64,000 bases of DNA from Streptomyces scabiei 87.22 (GTDB lineage: Bacteria; Actinomycetota; Actinomycetes; Streptomycetales; Streptomycetaceae), in the NCBI RefSeq assembly GCF_000091305.1, contig NC_013929.1, forward strand, positions 6,634,001-6,698,000. Reading direction: 5' to 3'. The number at the start of each line of letters is the position of its first letter. The first letter of the stretch is position 1. Under the pieces are notes generated by a model. It was not told where the DNA came from, ran no database searches, and was given only the letters and a program-made list of their open reading frames with translations. Below are positions 17,299 through 25,157 of the stretch, one piece after another. A program made the translations under genes and the position numbers.

Positions 17299-18666
17299 TC
17301 AGACGAGGGCGGGCACGGCGGCGCGGACGTGCTGGTTGGCGGGGCGCGGCAGGCCGTAGCGGTCCCGCAGGGTCCGGCGCGGCCCGTAGTGGGTGCGCAG
17401 CAGACCGCGGGCGCGCAGGATCGGCACGACGTGGTCCACGAAGGCGTCGAGGCCGGAGGGCAGGACCGCGGGCATGATGTTGAAGCCGTCGGCGGCGCCC
17501 TGCGTGAACCAGGTCTCGATCGTGTCGGCGACCTGCTCGGGCGTCCCGGCGAACGTGAGGTGACCACGTCCGCCGCCCAGCCGTCCGATCAGCTCCCGCA
17601 CGGTGAGCCGGTCGCGCCGGGCCAGCTCGACGACCAGTGTGTAGCGGCTCTTGGCCCCCTCGATCGCACTCTCGGGCGGCAGGTCCGCGGGCAGTTGCGC
17701 GTCCAGCTCCAGCGATCCCAGGGGGAGCTGCAGCAGCCGCTCCAGATTGCCCACCCCGTGCGTGTACACGATGTGGTCCTCCAGCACCCGCTCGGCCGCC
17801 AGTGCCTCCGCTTCCGTGGACCCGAGGACGGGGACGATCCCGGGCAGCACCTTGATGTGCCCGGGGTCCCGGCCGGCCGCCGCCGTACGGGACTTGAGGT
17901 CGGCGTAGAAGGCCCGCGCGTCCTCGACGGTCTGCTGAGCGGTGAACACGGCCTCCGCGTACCGGGCCGCGAACGCCTTGCCGTCCTCGCTCGACCCCGC
18001 CTGCACGAGCAGCGGATAACCCTGGGGCGAACGGGGCACGTTGAGCGGACCCTCGACGCTGAAGTACGTCCCGCTGTGCCGGGGCGGATGGATCTTCGTG
18101 TCGTCGCCCCAGACCCCGGACTCCTTGTCGGCGACGATCGCGTCGTCCTCCCAGCTGTCCCAGAGCTTCAGGGCCACGTCGAGGAACTCGGCGGCCCGCG
18201 CGTACCGCTGGGCGTGTGCGGGCTCGGCGTCCAGGCCGAAGTTGCGGGCCGCCTCCGCGCCGGCGGTCGTGACGATGTTCCAGCCGGCCCGGCCGCCGCT
18301 GAGGATGTCGAGCGAGGCGAACTTGCGGGCCAGGTTGTAGGGGGAGTTGTAGGAGGTGGAGGCGGTGGCGATCAGACCGATGTGCTCGGTGGCCGTCGCC
18401 AGCGCGGTCAGCAGCGTGAGCGGTTCCAGGGCGCCCGCCGGACGCTGGCCCACACTGCCCCACAGCTGCGGGCCGTCGGCCAGGAACAGCGAGTCGAAGG
18501 TGCCCCGCTCCGCGATCCGGGCCAGCCGTACGTAGTGGTCCAGCTCGACATGCGCGTACGGGTCGGACTCCGGCAGCCGCCACGACGCCTCGTGGTGACC
18601 GGTGTTCATCAGGAACGCGTTCAGGTGGAGCTGTCGTGCGGGCACTGGTCTGTTCTCCCGGGTCAC
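17299..18666 (-). CDS. LLM-class FMN-dependent monooxygenase (NtaA/SnaA/DszA type)
   Basis: A 455-residue luciferase-like flavin monooxygenase. It starts LHLNAFLMNTGHHEASWRLP, the signature N-terminus of the NtaA/SnaA/SoxA/DszA group, with ERGTFDSLFLADGP and a long C-terminal TIM-barrel region (GTPEQVADTIETWFTQGAADG). It needs FMNH2 from a reductase partner, not encoded here. GTG 18666 overlaps the stop of the ABC ATPase gene by four bases (GTGA), so translation is coupled. In this context it most likely oxidises an organosulfur compound (desulfonation or C-S cleavage). Confidence 0.92.
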   Translation of the reverse strand: MTRENRPVPARQLHLNAFLMNTGHHEASWRLPESDPYAHVELDHYVRLARIAERGTFDSLFLADGPQLWGSVGQRPAGALEPLTLLTALATATEHIGLIATASTSYNSPYNLARKFASLDILSGGRAGWNIVTTAGAEAARNFGLDAEPAHAQRYARAAEFLDVALKLWDSWEDDAIVADKESGVWGDDTKIHPPRHSGTYFSVEGPLNVPRSPQGYPLLVQAGSSEDGKAFAARYAEAVFTAQQTVEDARAFYADLKSRTAAAGRDPGHIKVLPGIVPVLGSTEAEALAAERVLEDHIVYTHGVGNLERLLQLPLGSLELDAQLPADLPPESAIEGAKSRYTLVVELARRDRLTVRELIGRLGGGRGHLTFAGTPEQVADTIETWFTQGAADGFNIMPAVLPSGLDAFVDHVVPILRARGLLRTHYGPRRTLRDRYGLPRPANQHVRAAVPALV

Positions 18667-19448
18667 TGGTGGTCCTCTTTCACGCCGAGAGCGGCCAGCA
18701 GCCGTTCGCGGTAGTCGCCCAGCAGGGGGTCCCGGTACGAGCGCGGGTGCGGGCGGTCGATGGTCAGGTCGAGGCCGATGCGGCCCTCCTCGAGCACGAG
18801 GACCCGGTCGGCGAGCACGATCGCCTCGTCGACGTCGTGGGTGACGAGCAGGACGGAGGGCCGGTGCCGCTCCCACAGCTGCCGGAGCAGGGTGTGCATC
18901 CGGATCCGGGTGAGCGCGTCCAGGGCGCCGAACGGCTCGTCGGCCAGCAGCAGTTCGGGGTCGCGGACCAGCGAGCGGGCCAGTGCCGCGCGCTGGGCCT
19001 CGCCGCCGGACAGCTCGTTCGGCCAGGCGCGCTCGCGGCCCTTCAGCCCCACCTCGGCGAGCGCCTCGCGGCCCCGGCCGGCGGCCTCCTTGCCCTCGGT
19101 GCCGAGCAGCACGTTGTCCAGCACCCGCTGCCAGGGCAGCAGCCGGGAGTCCTGGAAGACGACGGACACCCGGTCCGGTGCGGTGAGCCGCCCGCTGCCC
19201 GCCACCTCGTGGTCGAGCCCCGCGACCGCCCGCAGCAGCGTGCTCTTGCCGGAGCCGCTGTGTCCGAGCAACGCGACGAACTGTCCGGCGGGGATGTCGA
19301 GATCGATGCCGTCGAGGACGGTGCGGCCGTCGAACGACCGGGTGAGTGACCGTAGTTGTACGGCGGGACGGTCTGTGGTGGTGGTTGTGGTCGTCGCCGA
19401 GGGCGACGCGGGGCCGGCGGTCGTCAGCTGCTCAGTGTGCGTCGCCAT
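18663..19448 (-). CDS. ABC transporter ATP-binding protein (SsuB/TauB type)
   Basis: A 261-residue ATPase with Walker A GHSGSGKST, Q-loop VVFQDSRLLPW, signature LSGGEAQRAALAR, Walker B LLLADEPFGALD and H-loop THDVDEA. DSRLLPW is characteristic of nitrate/sulfonate/taurine importers. A low-complexity Thr/Ser leader occupies the first 28 residues. The ATG at 19448 lies inside the 3' end of the permease gene (overlap 25 bp), and its stop overlaps the LLM gene, so the operon is tightly coupled. It powers uptake by the neighbouring permease and binding protein. Confidence 0.95.
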   Translation of the reverse strand: MATHTEQLTTAGPASPSATTTTTTTDRPAVQLRSLTRSFDGRTVLDGIDLDIPAGQFVALLGHSGSGKSTLLRAVAGLDHEVAGSGRLTAPDRVSVVFQDSRLLPWQRVLDNVLLGTEGKEAAGRGREALAEVGLKGRERAWPNELSGGEAQRAALARSLVRDPELLLADEPFGALDALTRIRMHTLLRQLWERHRPSVLLVTHDVDEAIVLADRVLVLEEGRIGLDLTIDRPHPRSYRDPLLGDYRERLLAALGVKEDHQ

Positions 19449-20359
19449 GACAGCACCCTCCGTTCGATGAGACGGACCGCGCTGTCGGAGATCAGGCCGA
19501 AGATCCCGTAGACGACCAGGCCGACGAGGATCACGTCGCTCTGGCCGTAGTTCTGGGCCTGGAACATCATGTAGCCGAGTCCGTTGGTTGCGTTGATCTG
19601 CTCCAGCACGACCAGGCCCAGCCAGGAGCCGGTCACCCCGAGCCGCAGGCCCACGAAGAAGCCGGGCAGCGCGCCGGGGATGACGATCTGCCGGACGAAC
19701 CGGAACCTCGACAGGCCCTGTACCTCCGCCAGTTCGACGAAGCGGCTGTCGATGCCGGCCAGCGCGGCGTGGGTGTTGAGGTAGATCGGGATGTAGACGA
19801 CGATGGCGATGATCGCGATCTTGAACGTCTCGCCGATGCCCAGCCAGAGGATGAACAGGGGGATCAGACCCAGTGTCGGGATCGCCCGGTTGAGCTGGAC
19901 GGTTGCGTCGATCAGGGCCTCGCCGACCCGGCTGAGCCCGGAGGCCAGGGCGAGCGCGACACCGGCGGTCAGCCCGATCGCGAACCCGGTCCCGGCCCGC
20001 TGCAACGAGGTCAGGATGTCGGTCCTCAGCGTGCCGTCGGTCCACAGGTGGACGCCCGTCTCCAGCACCGTCCAGGGCGCCGGGACCGCGGCGGGATCGA
20101 GCGAGCCGGCGGCGGAGGCGAGAGCCCAGAGGGCGAGGAACAGCACCGGCCCGACGAGCCGGGAGGCGGGCAGCCGCCTGCCGGGGGAGAGGCGCCGGCG
20201 CCTGCGGACCTGGGAGGTCCGCCCGGTGGCGGGAGCGGTGGGGAGAACCGTGGCGGGAGCCGTGTCAGGGACGGCTTCGGCGGAGGCGGAGGCGGGGGCG
20301 GGGGCGACGGTCGTGGGGCCTCCGGTGGCCGTCGGGGCACCCGCGGTCACGGCGCTCAC
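19424..20359 (-). CDS. ABC transporter permease (SsuC/TauC type)
   Basis: A 311-residue membrane protein of the binding-protein-dependent permease family. A long Ala/Pro/Thr-rich cytosolic extension (about residues 1-65) precedes six predicted helices, the first being VGPVLFLALWALASAAG. The EAA-type loop for ATPase contact is ELAEVQGLSRFRFVRQIVIP followed by GALPGFFVGLRLGV. GTG 20359 overlaps the stop of the binding-protein gene (GTGA). Family and position indicate import of a sulfonate or similar anion. Confidence 0.93.
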   Translation of the reverse strand: MSAVTAGAPTATGGPTTVAPAPASASAEAVPDTAPATVLPTAPATGRTSQVRRRRRLSPGRRLPASRLVGPVLFLALWALASAAGSLDPAAVPAPWTVLETGVHLWTDGTLRTDILTSLQRAGTGFAIGLTAGVALALASGLSRVGEALIDATVQLNRAIPTLGLIPLFILWLGIGETFKIAIIAIVVYIPIYLNTHAALAGIDSRFVELAEVQGLSRFRFVRQIVIPGALPGFFVGLRLGVTGSWLGLVVLEQINATNGLGYMMFQAQNYGQSDVILVGLVVYGIFGLISDSAVRLIERRVLSWRRTLSS

Positions 20360-21420
20360 TTCCGGTACTCCGCGGGCACGGCCTTCGCCGCGATCCGCTC
20401 GAACCGCCGGTCGAACAGCGAGCCGACGTCGAACTTCTTCACGAAGCCGCCCTCCGCCAGCAGATCCGCGGTCTCCTGCTCCCACTTGATCGCCTCGTCC
20501 CAACTCGGCGGGAACAGCGGCTTGTTGGCGAGCGCGGTGATCGACTCGGCCTGGGGGAGCGTCAGGTTCTGGGTCTTCACGTAGAACTCCTTGTTCCAGA
20601 TGTCCGGGTTCTCGTACTGCCAGACCGCGCCCTTCGCCCAGTACGGGATGTACGCGGCGACGGCGGCCACCTTCGCGGAGTCGCCCAGCACCGAGGCCGG
20701 TGCCCACAGCAGGTTGAGCAGGTCCACCACGTCGGTGGGGATCGTGCGGGCACCCTTGGCCCGGTACTGCTGCAGATAGGCGGGGGCCTGCTGGTTGGCG
20801 AGCGGCGCGACGTCCACCTGGCCCGACTGCAGCGCGGTCAGGAACTGGTTGCTGGTGAGCGGGACGAGTTCCGCGTCGTCGTACGCGAGGCCCGCCTCCT
20901 TCAACGCCCGCAGCAGGACGACACCCTGTGCCTGCCCCTGGGAGAAGGCGAGCTTCCTGCCCCGGAAATCCTTGACGGTCCTGATGTCGCTCCCGGGCTT
21001 GGTGGCGAAGAGATAGTTCGGTTTGCGGGTGACGTTGATCGCGACGATCTTCGCGTCGTATCCCTGGTAATGCGCCTGGATCGGCGGAATTCCCGCGTTG
21101 TTGGCCACGTCCAGCGAACCGGCGCGGAAAGCGTTGATGACGTCGGGCCCCGCGCCGATGTTCGCCCAACTGCTCACCCGGAACGGCAGATCGTCGAGTT
21201 TCGCCAGCTTGAGCTGCAATTCCTGCTGACTCTGGAAGGAGGCGATCTTCAGGCTCGTCCCCGCGGGCACCTTGGTGGGCAGGGGCGCGTCCGCGGCCGT
21301 GCGGGCGGTCGCCGCGCTGCTGTCGGCGCAACCGCTGAGGCCGGCCGCCGCGGCCGTGACGCCGAGCAGGGAGGTGAGGAAGAGTCGCCGGTCGAGACCG
21401 GGCGCGGCGGAAGAGGACAT
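20356..21420 (-). CDS. ABC transporter substrate-binding lipoprotein (SsuA/NMT1 type)
   Basis: A 354-residue exported binding protein. The signal contains RR (GLDRRLFLTSLLG) and a lipobox LSGC (Cys about residue 32), so it may use Tat and be lipid-anchored. The mature part has the NMT1/SsuA layout: LKIASFQSQQELQLKLAK, AFRAGSLDVANNAGIPPI, TVKDFRGRKLAFSQGQAQGV. ATG 21420 is chosen because the signal peptide starts there. A 250-bp leader with a Cys-rich mini-ORF precedes it. It captures the organosulfur ligand for the permease; the ligand itself cannot be told. Confidence 0.93.
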   Translation of the reverse strand: MSSSAAPGLDRRLFLTSLLGVTAAAAGLSGCADSSAATARTAADAPLPTKVPAGTSLKIASFQSQQELQLKLAKLDDLPFRVSSWANIGAGPDVINAFRAGSLDVANNAGIPPIQAHYQGYDAKIVAINVTRKPNYLFATKPGSDIRTVKDFRGRKLAFSQGQAQGVVLLRALKEAGLAYDDAELVPLTSNQFLTALQSGQVDVAPLANQQAPAYLQQYRAKGARTIPTDVVDLLNLLWAPASVLGDSAKVAAVAAYIPYWAKGAVWQYENPDIWNKEFYVKTQNLTLPQAESITALANKPLFPPSWDEAIKWEQETADLLAEGGFVKKFDVGSLFDRRFERIAAKAVPAEYRK

Positions 21421-21599
21421 GGGAGAACCCCCGGAGGAATGAAGGAGAACGATGGGAAGGCGCACGGAAGCGGCGCGGGCGCCGCCGGCCGTGCGGACGG
21501 CGCGAAAGCCGCCGCGGAGCGAAGCCGCGAAGCTGTGAGGGAAAACGGTGGAGGGAAGCCGCGGAAGGGGAATTCACGCAGGTGGAAGAGCCGCGTCGG

Positions 21600-21622
21600 C
21601 CGGAGTGCGAGAGGCACTCCGG
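21600..21622 (-). promoter_or_regulatory. Hairpin after Cys-rich mini-ORF
   Basis: CCGGAGTG and CACTCCGG pair around a seven-base loop, starting 13 bases after the TGA of the mini-ORF on the minus strand. Position is that of an attenuator or ribosome-dependent switch; no T-run follows, so Rho or translation coupling would be needed. Confidence 0.5.
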
Positions 21623-21634
21623 AACGTCAACGTG

Positions 21635-21670
21635 TCAGCAACAGAGGGTGCGACAACTCGTGAGCAGCAT
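21635..21670 (-). CDS. Cys-rich 11-residue leader ORF (putative cysteine attenuator)
   Basis: Reads MLLTSCRTLCC then TGA. Three of eleven codons are Cys, two of them adjacent at the end. A promoter with TTGACA (21702-21707) and GAACAT (21678-21683), 18-bp spacer, places transcription start at or next to the A of the ATG, so the ORF would be leaderless with no Shine-Dalgarno. This is the layout of polycysteine leaderless ORFs reported to sense cysteine in mycobacteria. It precedes a sulfur-import operon, which fits. Too short for any homology test; a chance ORF remains possible. Confidence 0.6.
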   Translation of the reverse strand: MLLTSCRTLCC

Positions 21671-21677
21671 GAATACG

Positions 21678-21707
21678 ATGTTCCCGGTCCGCGGTATTGC
21701 CTGTCAA
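21678..21707 (-). promoter_or_regulatory. Promoter of the sulfur transport operon
   Basis: -35 TTGACA at 21707-21702 is a perfect match; -10 candidate GAACAT at 21683-21678; spacer 18 bp. Predicted start seven bases on, at the mini-ORF ATG. Confidence 0.6.
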
Positions 21708-21724
21708 CATTCGGAGTTTCTGAA

Positions 21725-22984
21725 TTAACCGGCCTCGGCCGAGACACGGTCGAGACGGGCCAACGCCCCCAGCGGGTCCCGGTAGAGCACGTCCAGGGCC
21801 ACCGCCCCGCCCGCCACGGCCAGCACGGAGTCGGGGAAGCTCGTGGGACCCACGGCCGCCGCCCGGTCCGGCCCGACGGTCTCGCGCAGCGCGGCGAGAC
21901 AGTCCTCCCGGCCGATGATCCCGATCTCGGTGACGGTGACGGTCTCCGGGTTCAGCACGTCGAGCAGCAGTTCCACCGCCCGCCCCACCAGCCGCGCCCG
22001 CTCCACCAGCAGCCCCGCGGCCACGGCGTCGCCGCCGGCCGCCGCCTCCAGCACCCGCATCGGGTTCGAGCCGTCGATGACCCCGGCCGCCCGCGCCCGC
22101 CGGCACAGCGTGCGCTCGCTCAACTCGGCCTGGAGGCAGCCGGTCCGGCCGCACGCGCAGGGTTCGGTGCCGCCCGGCAGCGGGAGATGGGCGATCGCCC
22201 CGGCCTGCGAGCGGGGCCCGTGGTGCACCTCGTCGTTGGTCGCGAACGCCGCGTCTACCATGTTGCCGACGAACAGCTGCAGCACGCTCCGGCTGCCCCG
22301 CGCCCGCCCGAACAGCTGCTCGGCGCCCACCAACGCCCGCGCGTGCCCGTCCACATGGACCGGCAGACCGGTCAGGGCGCCGAGGATCTCCCGTACCGGC
22401 ACCTCGCGCCAGCCCAGCAGCGGATGTTCGACGACCGTCCCGGTCTCCCGGTCCACCCAGCCGCCGGCCGCGAAGCCCACGGCCAGGGGCCGGCAGTCCG
22501 GCGCCGCGTCCAGCAGCGCCCGGAGTTCGCCGGCGGCCCGCGCCAGGACCGGGGCGGGATCGGTTGTGCCGTGCTTCAGCCGCCGCTCCTCGACGACCCG
22601 TCCGCGCAGATCGAGCAGCGCGACGGTCGTGTAGGGCACGGCCACATGGACACCGCCCACCACGAACCGCGAGTCGTCCAGGTCGAGGGGCACGTGCGGA
22701 CGCCCCGTGCCCTTGGCCCGCCGGGGCGGTTCGGCCTCACGGAGGAGACCGAGCCCCGTGAACCGGGCGCAGTAGTCGGTCACCGAGGCGGGGGAGAGCC
22801 CGGTCACCCGGGCGATGTTGCTCCGCGCCACGGGCCCGTGTTCCAGGACGGACCTCAGCACCACGCTGGCGCTGGTCCGCCGCCGGTCGCTGTCGGCGGC
22901 ACGCGGCACGGGGGACGAGGCGGGAGAAGGGGAGGCGGAGAGGGCGGGAGCGTACAGGGTGGGTGCTGCCGCGGCATGGGGCAT
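21725..22984 (-). CDS. ROK-family transcriptional regulator
   Basis: A 419-residue protein: winged-helix DNA-binding domain near 35-90 (VLRSVLEHGPVARSNIAR, TGLSPASVTDY), then a ROK sugar-kinase-like domain (VGFAAGGWVD, HVDGHARALV) with the zinc signature CACGRTGCLQ. ATG 22984 is preferred: GAGG lies nine bases before it; an ATG two codons earlier-plus-one is too close to it. ROK regulators normally sense sugars, yet this one lies between a leader-peptide gene and a sulfonate-type operon in the same direction, so it probably regulates that operon. Effector unknown. Confidence 0.88.
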   Translation of the reverse strand: MPHAAAAPTLYAPALSASPSPASSPVPRAADSDRRRTSASVVLRSVLEHGPVARSNIARVTGLSPASVTDYCARFTGLGLLREAEPPRRAKGTGRPHVPLDLDDSRFVVGGVHVAVPYTTVALLDLRGRVVEERRLKHGTTDPAPVLARAAGELRALLDAAPDCRPLAVGFAAGGWVDRETGTVVEHPLLGWREVPVREILGALTGLPVHVDGHARALVGAEQLFGRARGSRSVLQLFVGNMVDAAFATNDEVHHGPRSQAGAIAHLPLPGGTEPCACGRTGCLQAELSERTLCRRARAAGVIDGSNPMRVLEAAAGGDAVAAGLLVERARLVGRAVELLLDVLNPETVTVTEIGIIGREDCLAALRETVGPDRAAAVGPTSFPDSVLAVAGGAVALDVLYRDPLGALARLDRVSAEAG

Positions 22985-23051
22985 GACGATCATCCTCGGG
23001 AACGGGTCCGACACTGCGCCGTCTCGAAGGGCGAGGCGTGCCGGAGCCGCC

Positions 23052-23138
23052 TCACCCGGGACGGCGACAGGTGGCCGTGCCCACGCGTCGCAGGTCGACA
23101 TAGCGACGCGACGAGAAGTACCGGGCCTGAGCAACCAT
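23052..23138 (-). CDS. Actinobacterial putative leader peptide (RxxDL...C type)
   Basis: A 28-residue ORF whose C-terminal half reads SSRRYVDLRRVGTATC and then RRPG. The R-R-x-V-D-L core with a late Cys is the hallmark of the short leader peptides annotated upstream of sulfur-related genes in actinobacteria. The ATG has no Shine-Dalgarno; a -10 TAGCTT (23146-23151) ends seven bases before it, so the transcript would be leaderless. It ends 67 bp before the ROK regulator. Translation stalling at the Cys or Arg codons under low cysteine is the suggested control mechanism. Confidence 0.75.
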   Translation of the reverse strand: MVAQARYFSSRRYVDLRRVGTATCRRPG

Positions 23139-23145
23139 GCGCCCG

Positions 23146-23174
23146 AAGCTAGCAAAACGGCCCACCGCTGCCCA
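23146..23174 (-). promoter_or_regulatory. Promoter of leader peptide - ROK transcript
   Basis: -10 TAGCTT at 23151-23146 and a weak -35 TGGGCA (4/6) 17 bp upstream. Predicted transcription start coincides with the leader peptide ATG. Confidence 0.45.
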
Positions 23175-23446
23175 GACGGCGACCGACGGGCGAGACGGCG
23201 TCCGTCCACGCCGCTCACCGGATTGGTGAAACCCTACAGATGCCGTGGTAGGCGCTTTCCGGGCCCCAGGCCATCCCACCTCAGTGACCGGCGTCACCCC
23301 GTACCGGGTGTAACGGGCATCCTTTGTCGGAAACCCATCAAGGCGTCGTTCCCTCCTTTGTCGCATGCTGACGGTGCCCGGCGCACGGGACCGGGGATAG
23401 CGTCACGGTGTCCCAGCCGACTTCACCCGCCGGAGTGAGCCCGAAC

Positions 23447-24028
23447 ATGAGCACCGCCGCCACGTCAGCCCGCCCCGGCGAGGTCCTCGCCGACCTCCTG
23501 CCCGTCTCCGGCGCCCGCGTGCGCGACCTCGCTCTCGTGGTCGGCGGCGCCGCGCTCACCGGGCTCGCCGCGCAGATCGCCGTGCCCGTGCCGGGTTCCC
23601 CGGTCCCGGTCACCGGACAGACCTTCGCCGCCCTGCTCGTCGGCACCACCCTGGGCGCGAGCCGGGGTGTCGCCTCGCTCAGCCTGTACGCGCTGGCCGG
23701 TCTCGCCGGTGTGCCGTGGTTCGCGAACGGCACCTCCGGTGTCGGCGTCTCCTTCGGCTACATCCTCGGCATGATCCTGGCCGTCGCCGCCGTGGGCGCC
23801 CTGGCCCGTCGCGGCGGCGACCGCTCGACGCTGCGCACGGCGGGCACGATGCTCGTCGGCGAGGCGATCATCTACGCCGTCGGCGTCCCGTACCTCGCCG
23901 CCACCGCCGACATCAGCCTCTCGTCCGCCGTCGCGCTCGGCCTCACGCCCTTCCTGATCGGCGACGCCCTCAAGGCTCTCCTGGCCATGGGGCTGCTGCC
24001 GACGGCCTGGAAGCTCGTGAAGAAGTGA
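23447..24028 (+). CDS. bioY: Biotin transporter BioY
   Basis: A membrane S-component of the BioY family that binds and takes up biotin, alone or with an energising EcfA/T module (not encoded here). Six hydrophobic segments; diagnostic stretches VPVPGSPVPVTGQTFAALLV, GASRGVASLSLYALAGLAGV, and the C-terminal FLIGDALKALLAMGLLP. ATG 23447 (193 residues) is preferred because GGAGTGAG lies upstream; an in-frame GTG at 23408 (206 residues) has a weaker RBS. Divergent from the leader-peptide transcript. No BioQ-type operator was recognised. Confidence 0.93.
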   Translation: MSTAATSARPGEVLADLLPVSGARVRDLALVVGGAALTGLAAQIAVPVPGSPVPVTGQTFAALLVGTTLGASRGVASLSLYALAGLAGVPWFANGTSGVGVSFGYILGMILAVAAVGALARRGGDRSTLRTAGTMLVGEAIIYAVGVPYLAATADISLSSAVALGLTPFLIGDALKALLAMGLLPTAWKLVKK

Positions 24029-24082
24029 GGTAGCGGTCGGCCGCGCCGGGCGTGCACCGCTCGTGCTGTGGCGCCGCTCATC

Positions 24083-24140
24083 GAGAGGTTCGCCGGGCCG
24101 GTCACTGCGACCGTGCCACGGCGAACCTCTCTCGGTTTTC
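24083..24140 (+). terminator. bioY terminator
   Basis: GAGAGGTTCGCCG pairs with CGGCGAACCTCTC (13 bp) across a 23-base internal arm, followed by TCGGTTTTC. Lies between bioY and the convergent surface-protein gene. Confidence 0.75.
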
Positions 24141-24200
24141 GGCGCCGGGGCGAGCCCGTACGGCCCGACGGCTGCCGTTCTCCGGTTCCCGCCCGGCGGT

Positions 24201-24992
24201 TCAGGACTCCTGACGGGCCCTTCGCTCGTTCCACCACAGGCCCGCCGCGCCCGCGGAGACGAGCGCGGCACCGGCCAGACCGAGCGGCACCACACGGTCG
24301 GCCGGACCCGTCTCGGGCAGTTCGTCCGGGGCGTCGTCCTTCCCGCCGCCGGCGCCCCCGCCACCGCTCCCGCCGCCGTCACCGCTCCCGCCGTCACCGC
24401 CGCCCGGGGTGACCGGGCTGTTGTCGGTGCCGAGGAGCAGGGGGGTGGCGGGCTCGTTGGGTGACTGGTTGGTCGCCCCGAACGGCACCGGACCCTGCTG
24501 CCAGAAGGTCTTCGAGCCGTCGGAATTCTGGACGGGCAGACAGATCCTGCCCTTCTTTCCCAGGTCGTACGTGGCTTCGATCGCATACGTCTTCGACTTT
24601 CCGGCCGGAAGATCCTCGATCCCGCACGCGAAACCGCTGTTCGCACCCTCGGGAAGATCTCCGTCCGGAATTGCTGAACATCCTTCGACATTCTTGACCG
24701 TCAGGCCGCCGAAACCGACCACGAGCAATCGGATTTCACCGCTCGCCTTGCTTCCCGCGTTCTTCACGACGCCGGTGATATTCGTTTCCTGCGACGTGTT
24801 GTCGACTTTGATCTCCTTGGACAGCAGCGTCGAGAGCCGTACTCCGGACGGTGCCGCGTCCATGGCCTTTCCGCCGTGCCCGCTCAGTCCCCCCTGGTCG
24901 TCCGCCGACGCCGCGAAGCCCAGGAGCAGCACCGACGTGAACGAAGCGGCGAGCAGCGATCCGGTGATGGCGGTCCTACGATGAGAACTCAT
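24201..24992 (-). CDS. LPXTG-anchored surface protein
   Basis: A 263-residue secreted protein with signal peptide (residues 1-30), a middle domain with two cysteines (VEGCSAIPDG, GFACGIEDLP) and an immunoglobulin-like look (TYAIEATYDLGKKGR), a Gly/Asp-rich linker, then the sorting signal LPETG at 225-229, a hydrophobic helix and an RRARQ tail. A sortase would cleave at LPETG and link it to peptidoglycan. Streptomyces class E substrates more often carry LAXTG, so LPETG points to a different sortase or broad use. ATG 24992 follows GGGAGGG. No sortase gene is nearby. Confidence 0.85.
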   Translation of the reverse strand: MSSHRRTAITGSLLAASFTSVLLLGFAASADDQGGLSGHGGKAMDAAPSGVRLSTLLSKEIKVDNTSQETNITGVVKNAGSKASGEIRLLVVGFGGLTVKNVEGCSAIPDGDLPEGANSGFACGIEDLPAGKSKTYAIEATYDLGKKGRICLPVQNSDGSKTFWQQGPVPFGATNQSPNEPATPLLLGTDNSPVTPGGGDGGSGDGGGSGGGGAGGGKDDAPDELPETGPADRVVPLGLAGAALVSAGAAGLWWNERRARQES

Positions 24993-25157
24993 GTTCCCTC
25001 CCCCTTGCGTCCCCCTGGCCGTGCCTGAATTCACGGCCTATGAAGAGGTACCACAAGATTTCTCCGCACTATGCTGGTGCGGGGCGAAGTGTGACCAATG
25101 CGCGACCTTTTGTTTCTGCTGTGGCATGGCGGTCGGTTGTTGAAGGGGGTCAGGGGG

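Larger units (their letters stand above)
21421..21724 (-). promoter_or_regulatory. Leader region of the sulfur transport operon
   Basis: This 304-bp gap between ROK stop and binding-protein start holds a sigma-70-like promoter, an 11-codon Cys-rich ORF and, just after that ORF, a short hairpin (21600-21622: CCGGAGTG / CACTCCGG). The remaining 180 bases to the binding-protein ATG contain no ORF I can support, although AGCGG-rich stretches could fold further. Confidence 0.6.

Noticed and set aside
23139..23446. BioQ operator before bioY
   Set aside because: No TGAAC-N-GTTCA palindrome was found in the region.
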